Origin: an uncultured Bacilli bacterium
Lineage (GTDB): Bacteria > Bacillota_I > Bacilli_A > RF39 > UBA660
Assembly (NCBI GenBank): GCA_934097105.1
Contig: CAKONI010000001.1
Span: 62,001-126,000 of the forward strand
Length of the DNA: 64,000 bases
Direction of reading: 5' to 3'
The notes beneath the pieces are model-generated. The model worked only from the letters and a program-made list of their open reading frames with translations. It had not been told where the DNA came from and made no database searches. Below, piece after piece: positions 8,934-18,566 of the stretch; position 1 is the first letter of the stretch; every line of letters begins with the position of its first letter. The translations under genes were made by a program, and so were the position numbers.

Positions 8934-9809
8934 CTACTTAGTAAATTTTATTATTTCTAGTATTCTATTTAGATCGCTTTTATTTTCGTAATTTATTTCT
9001 AGTTTTTTTGGTTTTACTTTTACTTTGGTTCCTAAAAATTCAGATAATTCTTTTTGGAGTCCTAGTAATTCTAGATCTTTTTCTTTTGGCTTTTGTATTT
9101 TTTTTGTTTTTTCTTCGTTTTTTGTTTCTTCTTCTAGTGTTCTTACGTTCATATTTTCTGCGATTACTTTATTTGCTAGTTCTTTTATTTTTTCTTCATC
9201 TTCTAGTTTAGAAAGGGCTCTGGCATGTCCCATAGTTAATTTTTCTTCTTTTACTAGTTTTTTTACTTCTTCTGGGAGGTGTAAGACTCCAAGTATATTT
9301 GTTATATGGCTTCTGCTTTTTCCTACTTTTTTTGATAGTTCTTCTTGTGTTAAGTTTAAAGTTTTCATTAGGTTATTGTATGCTTCGGCTTCTTCTATAG
9401 CGTTTAGATTTTCTCTTTGTAGGTTTTCTAAAACTGCTATTTCCATCATTTGTTCATCAGTAAAATCTCTTATAATTGCAGGGACTGTTTCTTTGCCCGC
9501 TAGGTGGGAAGCTCTGTATCGTCTTTCTCCTGCGACTATTTCATATCCTTTAATGCTCTTTTTTAAAATTATTGGTTGAATTACGCCATGTTCTTTTATT
9601 GATGCTGCTAATTCTCTTAGACTTTCTTCTTTGAATGTTTTTCTTGGTTGATATGGATTTACTCTTATTTCTTTTAAGGGTACTTCTTTTATTTCTTCTT
9701 CATTTGCTGTTTCTAAAATTTTTTCTTCTACTTTTGTGTAGTTTATGTCTTCTATATTGAATAGTTCTTCTAGACCACGTCCTAGTGCTCTTCTTTTAGT
9801 TTGTTCCAT
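8934..9809 (-). CDS. parB: Chromosome partition protein ParB/Spo0J
   Basis: The 291-aa protein starts with the ParA-stimulating motif RALGRGLEELF, then the CTP-binding domain with GERRYRAS at 94-101, an HTH domain and a C-terminal dimerisation segment. At the positions that decide ParB versus Noc site choice (Caulobacter numbering 173, 179, 184, 201) it has R166, I172, H177 and G194; R and G are ParB-like. Expected targets are the TTTCACGTGAAA palindromes at 29.1-31.1 kb. The start overlaps the parA stop by 14 bp. Loads SMC at the origin. Confidence 0.95.
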   Translation of the reverse strand: MEQTKRRALGRGLEELFNIEDINYTKVEEKILETANEEEIKEVPLKEIRVNPYQPRKTFKEESLRELAASIKEHGVIQPIILKKSIKGYEIVAGERRYRASHLAGKETVPAIIRDFTDEQMMEIAVLENLQRENLNAIEEAEAYNNLMKTLNLTQEELSKKVGKSRSHITNILGVLHLPEEVKKLVKEEKLTMGHARALSKLEDEEKIKELANKVIAENMNVRTLEEETKNEEKTKKIQKPKEKDLELLGLQKELSEFLGTKVKVKPKKLEINYENKSDLNRILEIIKFTK

Positions 9810-10581
9810 TTTCTATTATCACCTCTTTGGCTAAATTTAAGTAGGCTTCTGAGCCTCTTGATTTTGGATCGTATGCAATGATTGGTTTTCCATGTGATGG
9901 GGCTTCGGTTAATCTGATTAATCTTGGAATTATTGTGTTGTATACTTTGTCTTTAAAGTATGTTCTTATTTCTTCAACTACTTCAAGTCCTAAGTTTGTA
10001 CGGGCGTCTAACATTGTAAGTAGTACTCCTTCGATTGAAAGGTTTGGATTTAAGTTTGCTTGCGTGTACATGATTGCTTTTAGAAGTTGTGTAATTCCTT
10101 CTAGAGCGAAGTATTCACATTGTACTGGAATGATAACTGAATCTGATGCTGTTAGGGCATTAGTTGTGATTATTCCTAGTGCTGGGGGACAATCTATTAT
10201 TATGAAGTCAAACTTATCTTTTATTTTGTTTATGTGTTCTTTTAACCTTTCAGACTTTGATACATTTGTGTTTTCTTGTGATTGTTCTAGTTCTATGTCT
10301 ATTCCTGCTAAGTTGATGTTTGCTGGTAAGACATATAAGTTCTTGTATTTTGTTTTTGTTATTGCTTCTTCAATTGTTGATGTTCCACTTAATACATTGT
10401 AAATACTTTTTTCAATATTTCCTTTATTTAAACCTATACCTGTTGTTGCATTGCATTGCGGATCTAAATCTATTAATAATACTTTTTTATTTAGTATTGC
10501 TAAAGATGCCGAAAGATTAATGCTTGTTGTAGTTTTTCCTACGCCACCTTTTTGATTTATTAATGATATTACTTTTCCCAT
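9796..10581 (-). CDS. parA: Chromosome partition ATPase ParA/Soj
   Basis: The 261-aa protein has the deviant Walker A KGGVGKTTT (residues 11-19), Walker A' (LLIDLDPQ) and Walker B (DFIIIDCPP). It binds DNA without specificity in the ATP form, and in Bacillus regulates DnaA. A GGTGG ribosome-binding site precedes the ATG. It is co-transcribed with parB (14-bp overlap) and separated from noc by a 100-bp gap. The length matches Soj (253 aa). Confidence 0.97.
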   Translation of the reverse strand: MGKVISLINQKGGVGKTTTSINLSASLAILNKKVLLIDLDPQCNATTGIGLNKGNIEKSIYNVLSGTSTIEEAITKTKYKNLYVLPANINLAGIDIELEQSQENTNVSKSERLKEHINKIKDKFDFIIIDCPPALGIITTNALTASDSVIIPVQCEYFALEGITQLLKAIMYTQANLNPNLSIEGVLLTMLDARTNLGLEVVEEIRTYFKDKVYNTIIPRLIRLTEAPSHGKPIIAYDPKSRGSEAYLNLAKEVIIENGTN

Positions 10582-10681
10582 TTTGTTACCACCTATTTCT
10601 TTTTTTTATGCTATTACTATTTTATCAAATATTTGGTGTTTTTGAAAGTCTTTTTTCAAAATAAAAAATCATTACTGCTTT
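10582..10681. other. noc-parA spacer
   Basis: A 100-bp gap. On the minus strand it holds a TTTTGAAA...TTTCAAAA inverted repeat and a possible TAAAAT -10 box followed by the parA GGTGG. It may carry a weak parA promoter; I see no strong terminator. Confidence 0.35.
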
Positions 10682-12004
10682 TTAATTGTTTTTGTCTATT
10701 TTTATTACAATTTGGTATGAATCTGGATTGTCGTATTCTTCTGCTTTTACTTTAAATCCAAACTTTTCTGTATTTTGAATTGCTTGTCTAAAGTTATTTA
10801 TTGCAAATCTTAAGTCATAGATATTATTATAGTTTGGTTCATTTGTAGTTTGAGTAGGTGCTTGCTCTATGATTTGATTATTTTGTGATTCATTTACATT
10901 GTTTTCTGGATTTACTCTTAGTTTATCAAATATATTTTCCACTTTCGGAGTTTCTGGTATTTCAGGAGTTTGGTTATTTATTGGTTGATTTATTGGTGAT
11001 TGAACTCCGATTTGATTTTCATTTTGGTTCGTTATTGGTTCTGGTTGTACTGGGGCTTGACTTTGAATTATTGTTTGTCCCACTTGTGGTTGAGGTTGAT
11101 TTTGAATTATTGCGGGTTCTGGCTGTGGCTGAGTTGGAGTTGGTATTTCCGTATTTATTATTGGTTGATTTATTGGTGGTTGAACTCCGATTTGATTTTC
11201 GTTTTGAAGTTCTATGTTTTGCATTTGTGCTGGATTTTGTTGTTGTAATGTTTGTTCTTGATTGTTATTTACTTGTGGCATTCCAACTATATTTTCTGGT
11301 TGAATATTTTGATTTGGAAGTGGATTGTTTGGAATAAATGGTTCTTGATTAATAGTTTGATTTGTTTCTGGTGTGATATCATCTTCTGGAATTTCAGGCA
11401 TTCTTCCTGTTAATCTTCCTATTTCTTCATCAACTTGCCTTACGGTTAATCTTTCATTTATTATTTTGCTTAATAAATTTCTTTGATTTTCTGGTGTTAG
11501 GGTTAAGAGACTTCTTGCGTGACGTTCTGAAATTTGAGAATTTAATAATGCCGTTTGAACCTCTTCGTCTAGATTAAGCAATCTTAGTTTGTTTGCTATG
11601 GCTGATTGAGATTTGCCTAAATTTTGTGCTAATTCTTCTTGAGTTATGTTGTCTAATTTTAGTATTGTTTGATAGGTTTTTGCTTCTTCGATTGGTGTTA
11701 AATCTTTTCTTTGTAAGTTTTCTAGAAGTGCTATTTTTGCGGCTTCTTTATCATCTATATCTCTTATTAGTGCAGGAATTGTTTGTTTGCCCGCTAATTG
11801 TGATGCTCTATATCTTCTTTCTCCTGCAATTATTTCATACTTATCTCCAACTTTTCTAACTATTATGGGCTGAATTACACCATGTTCTTTTATTGATGCT
11901 GCTAATTCTTGTAATGGTTCATCGTCGAATATTTCTCTTGGTTGGAATCTATTTGGCATTATATCTTTTAATTCTATTTCGAATATTTCTTTTTCTAAAT
12001 TCAT
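10682..12004 (-). CDS. noc: Nucleoid occlusion protein Noc with expanded Q/N/P-rich linker
   Basis: The 440-aa ParB-family protein is Noc rather than a second ParB. GERRYRAS is at 61-68, and the specificity positions read Q133, K139, N144 and R161, close to the Noc set Q/K/K/R. The C-terminal 50 residues (IYDLRFAINNFRQAIQ...) match the Noc dimer domain. B. subtilis Noc has 283 aa; the excess is a low-complexity linker (about 204-385) rich in Q, N, P and I, including a repeated NENQIGVQ-PINQPI unit. The N-terminal amphipathic helix is missing: the protein starts MNLEKEIFEIELKDI, an in-frame TAG lies 12 bp upstream, and AGAGGG precedes the ATG. Confidence 0.9.
   Translation of the reverse strand: MNLEKEIFEIELKDIMPNRFQPREIFDDEPLQELAASIKEHGVIQPIIVRKVGDKYEIIAGERRYRASQLAGKQTIPALIRDIDDKEAAKIALLENLQRKDLTPIEEAKTYQTILKLDNITQEELAQNLGKSQSAIANKLRLLNLDEEVQTALLNSQISERHARSLLTLTPENQRNLLSKIINERLTVRQVDEEIGRLTGRMPEIPEDDITPETNQTINQEPFIPNNPLPNQNIQPENIVGMPQVNNNQEQTLQQQNPAQMQNIELQNENQIGVQPPINQPIINTEIPTPTQPQPEPAIIQNQPQPQVGQTIIQSQAPVQPEPITNQNENQIGVQSPINQPINNQTPEIPETPKVENIFDKLRVNPENNVNESQNNQIIEQAPTQTTNEPNYNNIYDLRFAINNFRQAIQNTEKFGFKVKAEEYDNPDSYQIVIKIDKNN
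10979..11206 (-). repeat. Direct repeat inside the noc linker
   Basis: About 45 bp at 10981-11026 recur nearly exactly at 11162-11207 in the same frame and encode the NENQIGVQ[SP]PINQPI unit twice. This indicates internal duplication as one way the linker grew. Confidence 0.75.
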
Positions 12005-12035
12005 TTTATCCCTCTATTCTTTTTATCATATTATC

Positions 12036-12064
12036 ATTATAAAGTAAAAAAAGAAATTTTACAA
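12036..12064 (-). promoter_or_regulatory. Sigma-A promoter for noc
   Basis: On the minus strand TTGTAA (12059-12064, overlapping the rsmG stop) and TATAAT (12036-12041) are 17 bp apart, 32 bp upstream of the noc ATG. Confidence 0.65.
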
Positions 12065-12754
12065 TGGATTTTTCTTTATTTTCGCAAAATTTCTCGGGTA
12101 TTTATTACTTATTTGTCCTAATTTTTTAATTTTTAATATTGTTCTTTTGCTGTTTTCTTTAGGGAGTTTTATTTCTTTTATGGTTTCCATTTCTAAATTT
12201 AGGGTTTTTATAGCTTTTTGTGCTTCTTTTAGTTCTTCGTCTATATTTGATTTTAATAGTATAAAATAACCATTTTTTTTGGGAAGTTGGCATGCTAATT
12301 CTAGTAATATGTTTGTTTTTGCTACTGCTCGTGATGTTACTATGTCGAAGTTTTCTTCTTTGTAGTCTTCTATTCTTGATGTTACTGTTTTTATGTCTTT
12401 TAGATTAAGAGTTTTTATTACTTGATTTAAGAAGTTTATTCTTTTTTCTAATGAGTCTAGTAGTGTTATTTTTAGATGAGGATATACTATTTTTAGGACT
12501 ATTCCTGGGAAGCCTGCGCCTGTTCCTATGTCTATTATGTTTAGATTTTGGTTTAGATCTATTACTTGTGCTATTGTTAGGCTATCGTAAAAATGTTTTA
12601 GATAAACTTCTTGTTTTTCGGTTATTCTTGTTAGATTTAGGTTTTTGTTTGTTTCTATCAACATTTCATAGTATTTTTCTAAATCTTTTAACTGGTTTTT
12701 TGTGATTTTTATATTTAATTTTTCTAAATTTTCTATAAATTCTTTTTCTGTCAT
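12059..12754 (-). CDS. rsmG: 16S rRNA m7G527 methyltransferase RsmG (GidB)
   Basis: The 231-aa protein has the SAM-binding motif [16 protein letters not shown] near residue 70 and the GidB motifs LNLTRI and VTSRAVA. It methylates G527 of 16S rRNA. It overlaps the mnmG stop by 4 bp and lies between mnmG and noc, the B. subtilis order. Length is normal (239 aa in Bacillus). Confidence 0.96.
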   Translation of the reverse strand: MTEKEFIENLEKLNIKITKNQLKDLEKYYEMLIETNKNLNLTRITEKQEVYLKHFYDSLTIAQVIDLNQNLNIIDIGTGAGFPGIVLKIVYPHLKITLLDSLEKRINFLNQVIKTLNLKDIKTVTSRIEDYKEENFDIVTSRAVAKTNILLELACQLPKKNGYFILLKSNIDEELKEAQKAIKTLNLEMETIKEIKLPKENSKRTILKIKKLGQISNKYPRNFAKIKKNPL

Positions 12755-14604
12755 TTTTGCTCCTTTTTAAGATAAATCATTAGGACTGCGATATCACTTG
12801 GGTTTACTCCACTTATTCTCATTGCTTGTCCGATTGAGGTTGGTTTTATTTTGTTTAGTTTTTCTCTTGCTTCTAGGGCTAAATTGTCTACTTTTTTGTA
12901 ATCTATTTTTTCATCTAATTTTATATTTTCATATTCTTTTTGTTTTTTTGCTTCTTCTTGTTCTTTTTTTATGTATCCATCATATTTTGCTATTATTTCT
13001 ACTTCTTCTTGTTCTTTTTGATTATATTTTTTTGTTAGGAATGTTTCTAATTTTTCTATTGTTACATTTGGCCTTTTTAATAGATTGAATAATGATATTT
13101 TGTCTGTGATTTTATTTATATTGTTATTTTCTAAAATTTCATTTATTTTTTTTGTGGGTGTTATTTCTTGATTTAGTTCTTTTAGGAGACTTTCTATGTT
13201 TTCTTTTTTTGTTTTAAATTTTTTGTAGTCTTCTTCGGTTACTAGTCCGATTTGTTTTCCATATTCAGTTAGTCTTAAGTCTGCGTTGTCGTCTCTTAAT
13301 AGAAGACGATATTCTGCGCGAGATGTTAATAGTCTATATGGTTCTTTTGTTCCTTTTGTTACTAAATCATCTATTAGGACTCCGATGTAGGCTTCGTCTC
13401 TTCTTAAAATTAGTGGATTTTTTCCTTTTATTTTTTGATTTGCATTTATTGCAGCGATTAGACCTTGGCATGCTGCTTCTTCGTAACCACTTGTTCCGTT
13501 TATTTGTCCTGCAGTGTATAGATTTTCTACTAGTTTTGTTTCTAGTGTTCTTTTTAAGTCTCTTGGATCTATTGCATCGTATTCTATTGCGTAGGCATAT
13601 TTTAAAATTTCTGCATTTTCTAGTCCTGGTAAAGATTTTACCATTTTTTCTTGAACGTCTTTTGGCATGCTTGAAGAGAAACCTTGAATGTATATTGTGT
13701 CGTATTGTTTACTTTCTGGTTCTAGGAATAATTGGTGTCTTTCTTTGTCGCTGAATCTTACTATTTTATCTTCGATTGATGGACAATATCTTGGGCCAAT
13801 ACCTTCGGCGTATCCTCCATACATTGCTGATTTTTTTAAGTTTTCATTTATTATTTTGTGTGTTTCTTTGGTTGTGTATATTAAATAACAATTTTCTTGA
13901 TTTTTTGGATCGTATTTTATATCTTCTTGATAGGAAAATGTTAAGGGTAGGGGAGAGCCTGGTTCTATTTGTGTTTTGGAGTAGTCTATTGTGTCTTTTT
14001 TTATTCTTGGAGGGGTTCCTGTTTTTAGTCTTTGGAGAGTGAATCCTATTTTTTCTAGATCTTTACTTAAATTAAGTTCTGTTTCTTCTCCGTGTGGTCC
14101 TTCCTTTTTTTTGGTACTTCCTATTAGTATATTTGAATTTAGATAGGTTCCGGTTGTTAGAATTACTGCTTTTGCTTTTATTTCTTCTTTTTCTCTTGTA
14201 ATTATTCCGTTTATTTTATTATTCTTTACAATTAGATGTTCTACAAGTGTTTCTTTGATTGTAAGATTTTCTTGATTTTTTATCGTATTTATCATGTTTT
14301 TCTGATATTCTACTTTGTCTATTTGTGCACGTAGAGCCCAGACTGCTGGTCCTTTTCTTGTATTTAATTTTTTTATTTGTAAAATAGATTTGTCAGTGTT
14401 TTTGGCCATTTCTCCGCCTAGAGCGTCTATTTCTCTTACAACGATTCCTTTTGCTGGTCCGCCGATTGATGGGTTACATGGGGCATCTGCGATATTGTTT
14501 ATATTTCCTGTTACTAATAAGGTTTTATTATTAAGTCTTGCTGATGCGAGTGCGGCTTCACATCCAGCATGACCTCCGCCTACTATAATTATGTCATAAT
14601 TCAT
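12751..14604 (-). CDS. mnmG: tRNA uridine 5-carboxymethylaminomethyl modification FAD enzyme MnmG (GidA)
   Basis: The 617-aa protein has the FAD dinucleotide fold [17 protein letters not shown] at the N-terminus and the GidA signatures [15 protein letters not shown] and [17 protein letters not shown]. With MnmE it installs cmnm5 at U34 of tRNA. A GTG 9 bp further upstream is in frame but lies within AGAGGTGG, the ribosome-binding site, so the ATG at 14604 is the start. It overlaps rsmG by 4 bp. mnmE is normally adjacent but here is separated by an ABC exporter and a small broken ORF. Confidence 0.97.
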   Translation of the reverse strand: MNYDIIIVGGGHAGCEAALASARLNNKTLLVTGNINNIADAPCNPSIGGPAKGIVVREIDALGGEMAKNTDKSILQIKKLNTRKGPAVWALRAQIDKVEYQKNMINTIKNQENLTIKETLVEHLIVKNNKINGIITREKEEIKAKAVILTTGTYLNSNILIGSTKKKEGPHGEETELNLSKDLEKIGFTLQRLKTGTPPRIKKDTIDYSKTQIEPGSPLPLTFSYQEDIKYDPKNQENCYLIYTTKETHKIINENLKKSAMYGGYAEGIGPRYCPSIEDKIVRFSDKERHQLFLEPESKQYDTIYIQGFSSSMPKDVQEKMVKSLPGLENAEILKYAYAIEYDAIDPRDLKRTLETKLVENLYTAGQINGTSGYEEAACQGLIAAINANQKIKGKNPLILRRDEAYIGVLIDDLVTKGTKEPYRLLTSRAEYRLLLRDDNADLRLTEYGKQIGLVTEEDYKKFKTKKENIESLLKELNQEITPTKKINEILENNNINKITDKISLFNLLKRPNVTIEKLETFLTKKYNQKEQEEVEIIAKYDGYIKKEQEEAKKQKEYENIKLDEKIDYKKVDNLALEAREKLNKIKPTSIGQAMRISGVNPSDIAVLMIYLKKEQK

Positions 14605-14685
14605 TTTTTCCACCTCTTTTAAATCGTTTGTAGTATAGCATATTTTTTTTATTTTAACAATAGAAAAGGTATTTATGTAATATTT

Positions 14686-14718
14686 AAAAAATCTACACTT
14701 AAGAAAGATTGTGTAGAT
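14686..14718 (-). terminator. Rho-independent terminator downstream of the ABC exporter and small ORF
   Basis: Perfect 8-bp inverted repeat ATCTACAC/GTGTAGAT (14711-14718 and 14691-14698 on plus) with a 12-nt loop; on the minus strand it is followed by TTTTT. It closes the ABC unit and separates it from mnmG. Confidence 0.8.
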
Positions 14719-14724
14719 CTTTAT

Positions 14725-14839
14725 TTAAAGGATTATTCCTATTATAATAACTATTAATGTGATTGCTAAGAAAGCGATTATTTCTTTTTTGAGAATTGCT
14801 TTATATTTTTGATATTCTTATTTCTATTTCTTTATTCAT
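14725..14839 (-). pseudogene. Small membrane protein interrupted by a one-base frameshift
   Basis: A strong AGGAGG and ATG (14837-14839) open a frame that stops after 12 codons (MNKEIEIRISKI). The +1 frame continues without stops as KYKAILKKEIIAFLAITLI and further isoleucine-rich residues to a TAA at 14725-14727, and the total is 115 nt, one more than a multiple of three. Joined, this would be a 37-residue protein with one transmembrane helix. It follows the ABC exporter by 31 bp and precedes its terminator. It may be a sequencing error, a decayed gene or a programmed shift; no family is recognised. Confidence 0.5.
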
Positions 14840-14870
14840 GGTAAATCCTCCTGGAAAAGAAGTTTGTTTT

Positions 14871-16553
14871 TTAATTTTTATATAAGGTTTTATATTTCTC
14901 ATTTGTTTTTATTAATTTGTTATGGGAACCTGTTGCTACTACTGTTCCTTTTTCTAATAGATATATTTTGTCTGAATCTATTATAGTTGATAGTCTGTGC
15001 GCTATTGTTATTATTGTGTGATCTTTTGATACTTTTTGGATTTGTTCTTGTATTTCTTTTTGTGTAATATTGTCTAGTGCTGAGGTTGCTTCATCGAATA
15101 GAATTATTTTACTTTGCTTTAAAATTGCTCTTGCAATGGCTAGTCTTTGTCTTTGACCTCCGGATAGATTTATTCCGCCTTCTTCTAGTAGCGTGTTATA
15201 TCCTTCTGGTAGGCTTTCTATATAATTATGAATTTGTGCTTGTTTACAAGCTTCTTTCATTTCTTTGTCTGTTATTTTTCTATCTATTAATTTTAGATTT
15301 TCTTTTATTGTTAAGTTAAATATATAAGGATTTTGAGTTATTATTGATATGTTATTTCTTAATGAATCTTCAGTTAAATCTTTTATATCTATATCGTCTA
15401 TTGTTATTTTTCCTGTGTAATTATCATATGTTTTGGTTAATAGATTAAATATTGTACTTTTTCCACTGCCACTTTTTCCTACGAGTGCAATGTTTTGATT
15501 TTCTTTTATTTCTAGTGATATATTTTTTAATACTTTTGTTTTTGTATAGGCGAAACTTACATTTTCAAATTTTATATTTCCTTTTGGATTTTTTAGGGTT
15601 TTTTTACCATATTTTTCTACAGGGTATTTTTCTTCGTTAAATAGTTCTTTTATTCTTTCTTTGGCTACTTTATAGTTTACTAAATACTCTTTTAGGGATG
15701 TGTAACTTAATACTAATCCAAAGATGTTTGTTTTATACATAAATATTATTAGAAATCCTGTTAGGGTTATTTGATTTATTTTTATTAGATATATTCCCAT
15801 TGCTAGGACTGCGAATGTTATTATTGCTTGCATTACTTCTGTTGTACTGTAAATTGATATTCTTAAGTCTGATGATTTGGTTTCTAATTTATTTCTTTTA
15901 TCTAATGAGTCTCCGGCAATGTTTGTAAATTTTTTTGTTATGTTTAATAATTTTATGTCTTTTATGCCTTTTAGGACTTCATTTAGTATTGTTCCGTTTT
16001 TATCAGCGGTTTGCATTATTTCTTTATTTACTTTTTCATATTTTTTATAGGCTGCTTTTTCATATACGTATATTATTATTAATCCTAGTAAGAAGACTAG
16101 TCCTATGTAGATGTTTAGGAAAAATACATATATTAACATTGCTAGTTCTTTTATCATTGAGAACATGCTATACTGAACTATGTTAAATACATCATTTATG
16201 GCATTTGGATCTGTTTTTATTCTTTCTTGAAAATAGCCTGATGATGTTTTATCGAAGTTTGTTGCTTTCATTTTGAATATTTGTTTTAGCATGTCTAGTC
16301 TGATGTTGTATAGAAGACTTTCTCTTATTTTCATTGATGAGTGATTACTTATTTTACCTAGTACTGATTTTATTATTGTTATTAGTAATAGTGATAGAGA
16401 GAATGTAAATGCTAATTTTATATTTAACTTTGTTAGGTTTGTTAAAATATTAGCGTTTATTACTGGTATTAATACACTTATTGCTGTTGTTAGTAGTAAT
16501 AGTATTGTATAAATTATTATTTTTGATTTTATTTTTGATAGATATTTTTTCAT
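14871..16553 (-). CDS. ABC exporter, fused permease-ATPase
   Basis: A 560-aa type IV exporter half-transporter. Six hydrophobic helices fill residues 1-290. The nucleotide-binding domain has Walker A GKSGSGKST, signature LSGGQRQR, Walker B IILFDEATSALD and the H-loop IAHRLST. It would work as a homodimer exporting peptides, lipids or drugs; the substrate is not visible. No second half-transporter is adjacent. It separates mnmE from mnmG, which are neighbours in most Bacilli, so it was probably inserted. The small ORF after it may encode a partner or substrate. Confidence 0.88.
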   Translation of the reverse strand: MKKYLSKIKSKIIIYTILLLLTTAISVLIPVINANILTNLTKLNIKLAFTFSLSLLLITIIKSVLGKISNHSSMKIRESLLYNIRLDMLKQIFKMKATNFDKTSSGYFQERIKTDPNAINDVFNIVQYSMFSMIKELAMLIYVFFLNIYIGLVFLLGLIIIYVYEKAAYKKYEKVNKEIMQTADKNGTILNEVLKGIKDIKLLNITKKFTNIAGDSLDKRNKLETKSSDLRISIYSTTEVMQAIITFAVLAMGIYLIKINQITLTGFLIIFMYKTNIFGLVLSYTSLKEYLVNYKVAKERIKELFNEEKYPVEKYGKKTLKNPKGNIKFENVSFAYTKTKVLKNISLEIKENQNIALVGKSGSGKSTIFNLLTKTYDNYTGKITIDDIDIKDLTEDSLRNNISIITQNPYIFNLTIKENLKLIDRKITDKEMKEACKQAQIHNYIESLPEGYNTLLEEGGINLSGGQRQRLAIARAILKQSKIILFDEATSALDNITQKEIQEQIQKVSKDHTIITIAHRLSTIIDSDKIYLLEKGTVVATGSHNKLIKTNEKYKTLYKN

Positions 16554-16578
16554 ATGTACCTCTTATTCTTTTTTATTT

Positions 16579-17922
16579 TTATTTTCCTACACAAAAGTTT
16601 TTGAATAGGTTATCTAGTAGTTCTTCGGTGTATGTTTCTCCGATTACTTCTCCAAGTGTTTGCCATATTACTTTTAGATCTATTTCTATTATATCTATTG
16701 GGCTTTCATTTTTTAGGCCTTCTTTTATGCTTGTTATGTTTTCTTTACAATTTTCTATTTTTTGGAGTTGTTCTATTGTTGAAACGTAGTAAAAATCATT
16801 TGTTTTTATTTTGTCTAGATTAAATAGTTCTTTTATTTTATCTGTTAGTGGTTTTAGACCATTTTCTTCTTGGGTGTTTGTTTTTACTATGTTTTTATCT
16901 TTTATATCTATATTTGTTTTTAAATCTGATTTATTTATTACTATTATTCTTTGTTTTTGGCTTGTGTTTTTTATTAAATTTTTATCTTCTTGTGTTAGTT
17001 TTTCGTTGTTGTTTAGTACTAGGAGAATTAAATCTGCTTTTTCTATTGCTTTTTTTGATTTTTCTACTCCGATTTGTTCTACTATATCTTTTGTGTCTCT
17101 TATTCCGGCGGTATCTATGAGGTTTAGATTTATTCCTTCTAGGGTTAGGTTTGCTTCGACTATGTCTCTTGTTGTTCCTGGGATATTAGTTACTATGGCT
17201 TTTTCTTCTTGTATTAGTTTGTTTAGAATACTGCTTTTTCCAACGTTAGGGCGTCCTACTATTGCTATATTTATTCCATTTGTTATTAATTTACTGTTTT
17301 TGGAATTTTCAATAATTTGATTTAAGTCTTGTTCTATGGTGTTTATTTCTTGTTTTATTTTGCTTGTTGTTATTTCTTCGATGTCTTGATATTCTGGGTA
17401 GTCTATATTTACTTCAATGTTACTTATTAGTTGTACTAATTTTTCTCTTAAGTTTTTTATTTTGCTTGTTGTTGTTCCGGTTAGATTATTTATTACTATT
17501 TGTCTTGCTTTGTCTGTTTTTACGTTTATTAAATCGTTTACTGCTTGGGATTTGGTTAAGTCTATTCGGCCGTTTAAAAATGCTCTTTTTGTGAATTCTC
17601 CAGGTTCTGCTAATCTTATTCCTTGTTTTAGTAAAAGTTCTAGGACTTTTTTTGTGGTTGCTATTCCTCCGTGGCAGTTTATTTCTACTGTGTCTTCGGT
17701 TGTAAATGTTTTTGGGGATTTCATTATTGTAATTAGTACTTCGTCTATTATTTGATTTTTTTCTTTTATGTAACCATAGTTTACTGTATGAGATTTTTTG
17801 TTTAATAAATTTATATTTGTTATTTTATTTACTTTTTCTATTGCTTCTTTTCCGCTTACTCTTATTATGGATATTGCTCCCACTCCAAGAGTTGTTGAAA
17901 TTGCTGTGATACAATCGTTCAT
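16579..17922 (-). CDS. mnmE: tRNA modification GTPase MnmE (TrmE)
   Basis: The 447-aa protein has the N-terminal tetrahydrofolate-binding domain (about 1-115), a helical domain, and an inserted G domain with GRPNVGKSS, DTAGIRDT and NKSD. It ends in FCVGK, the C-terminal CxGK motif with the essential cysteine. It is the partner of MnmG in U34 modification. RBS GGAGG precedes the ATG. Jag lies 32 bp upstream, as in B. subtilis. Confidence 0.97.
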   Translation of the reverse strand: MNDCITAISTTLGVGAISIIRVSGKEAIEKVNKITNINLLNKKSHTVNYGYIKEKNQIIDEVLITIMKSPKTFTTEDTVEINCHGGIATTKKVLELLLKQGIRLAEPGEFTKRAFLNGRIDLTKSQAVNDLINVKTDKARQIVINNLTGTTTSKIKNLREKLVQLISNIEVNIDYPEYQDIEEITTSKIKQEINTIEQDLNQIIENSKNSKLITNGINIAIVGRPNVGKSSILNKLIQEEKAIVTNIPGTTRDIVEANLTLEGINLNLIDTAGIRDTKDIVEQIGVEKSKKAIEKADLILLVLNNNEKLTQEDKNLIKNTSQKQRIIVINKSDLKTNIDIKDKNIVKTNTQEENGLKPLTDKIKELFNLDKIKTNDFYYVSTIEQLQKIENCKENITSIKEGLKNESPIDIIEIDLKVIWQTLGEVIGETYTEELLDNLFKNFCVGK

Positions 17923-17954
17923 AGTTCCTCCTTTACATTATAGAAAAAAGAAGA

Positions 17955-18566
17955 TTATTCTTCTTCTTTTGGTGTGATTACTACATGACGTTTTGGTCCT
18001 TCTTCTTCAGAATGGGTTTCTACGTTTGTCCAATTTGTTAAAGCGTTGTGTACTAATCTTCTTTCATAAGCATTCATAGGTTCTAGGTGCGCTTCTACTT
18101 TTGTTTTTGCTACTTCTTTTGCTATTTGTTTTATTTGTCTTTCTAATTTTATTCTTTTTTTGTTTTTATAATCGTTTACATCTAATTGAAATTTGTAATA
18201 TTCTCCAACTTGGCTATTTACCATTTGATGAGTTATTGTTTGAAGAGCCTCGATTGTTTTGCCATTTTTTCCTATTAAGACTGAGGCGTCTTGCGCTAAT
18301 AGGTTGAATAAAGGCATATTTTCTCTTTTTTTCATTTCTATTTTTACGTCTATTCCCATTAATTTTGTTATGTTTTGCAAGTAACTTTTTATTTCTTGGT
18401 TTAGTTCATATTTTGTTATTGCCTCGATTTCTATTTTTGTACCAAGTAATTTCTTTTTTGATCTTTTCATTCCTATGAATAGTTCATCTTCAGTTGCATT
18501 TAATGTTTCTTTTGCTTTTTCTAAGGCTTCTTCTTCAGTTTTTCCTATAAATGTTTGTATTTTCAT
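17955..18566 (-). CDS. jag: RNA-binding protein Jag/KhpB
   Basis: The 203-aa protein has the Jag N domain (1-48), a KH domain with IGKNGKT near 105, and an R3H domain (LEPMNAYERRLVHNAL). Homologues (KhpB/EloR) bind small RNAs and affect cell elongation. It starts within the yidC stop (4-bp overlap). Its 3' end, GAAGAA...TTCTTC followed by a T-run at about 17943-17962, may serve as a terminator. Confidence 0.94.
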   Translation of the reverse strand: MKIQTFIGKTEEEALEKAKETLNATEDELFIGMKRSKKKLLGTKIEIEAITKYELNQEIKSYLQNITKLMGIDVKIEMKKRENMPLFNLLAQDASVLIGKNGKTIEALQTITHQMVNSQVGEYYKFQLDVNDYKNKKRIKLERQIKQIAKEVAKTKVEAHLEPMNAYERRLVHNALTNWTNVETHSEEEGPKRHVVITPKEEE

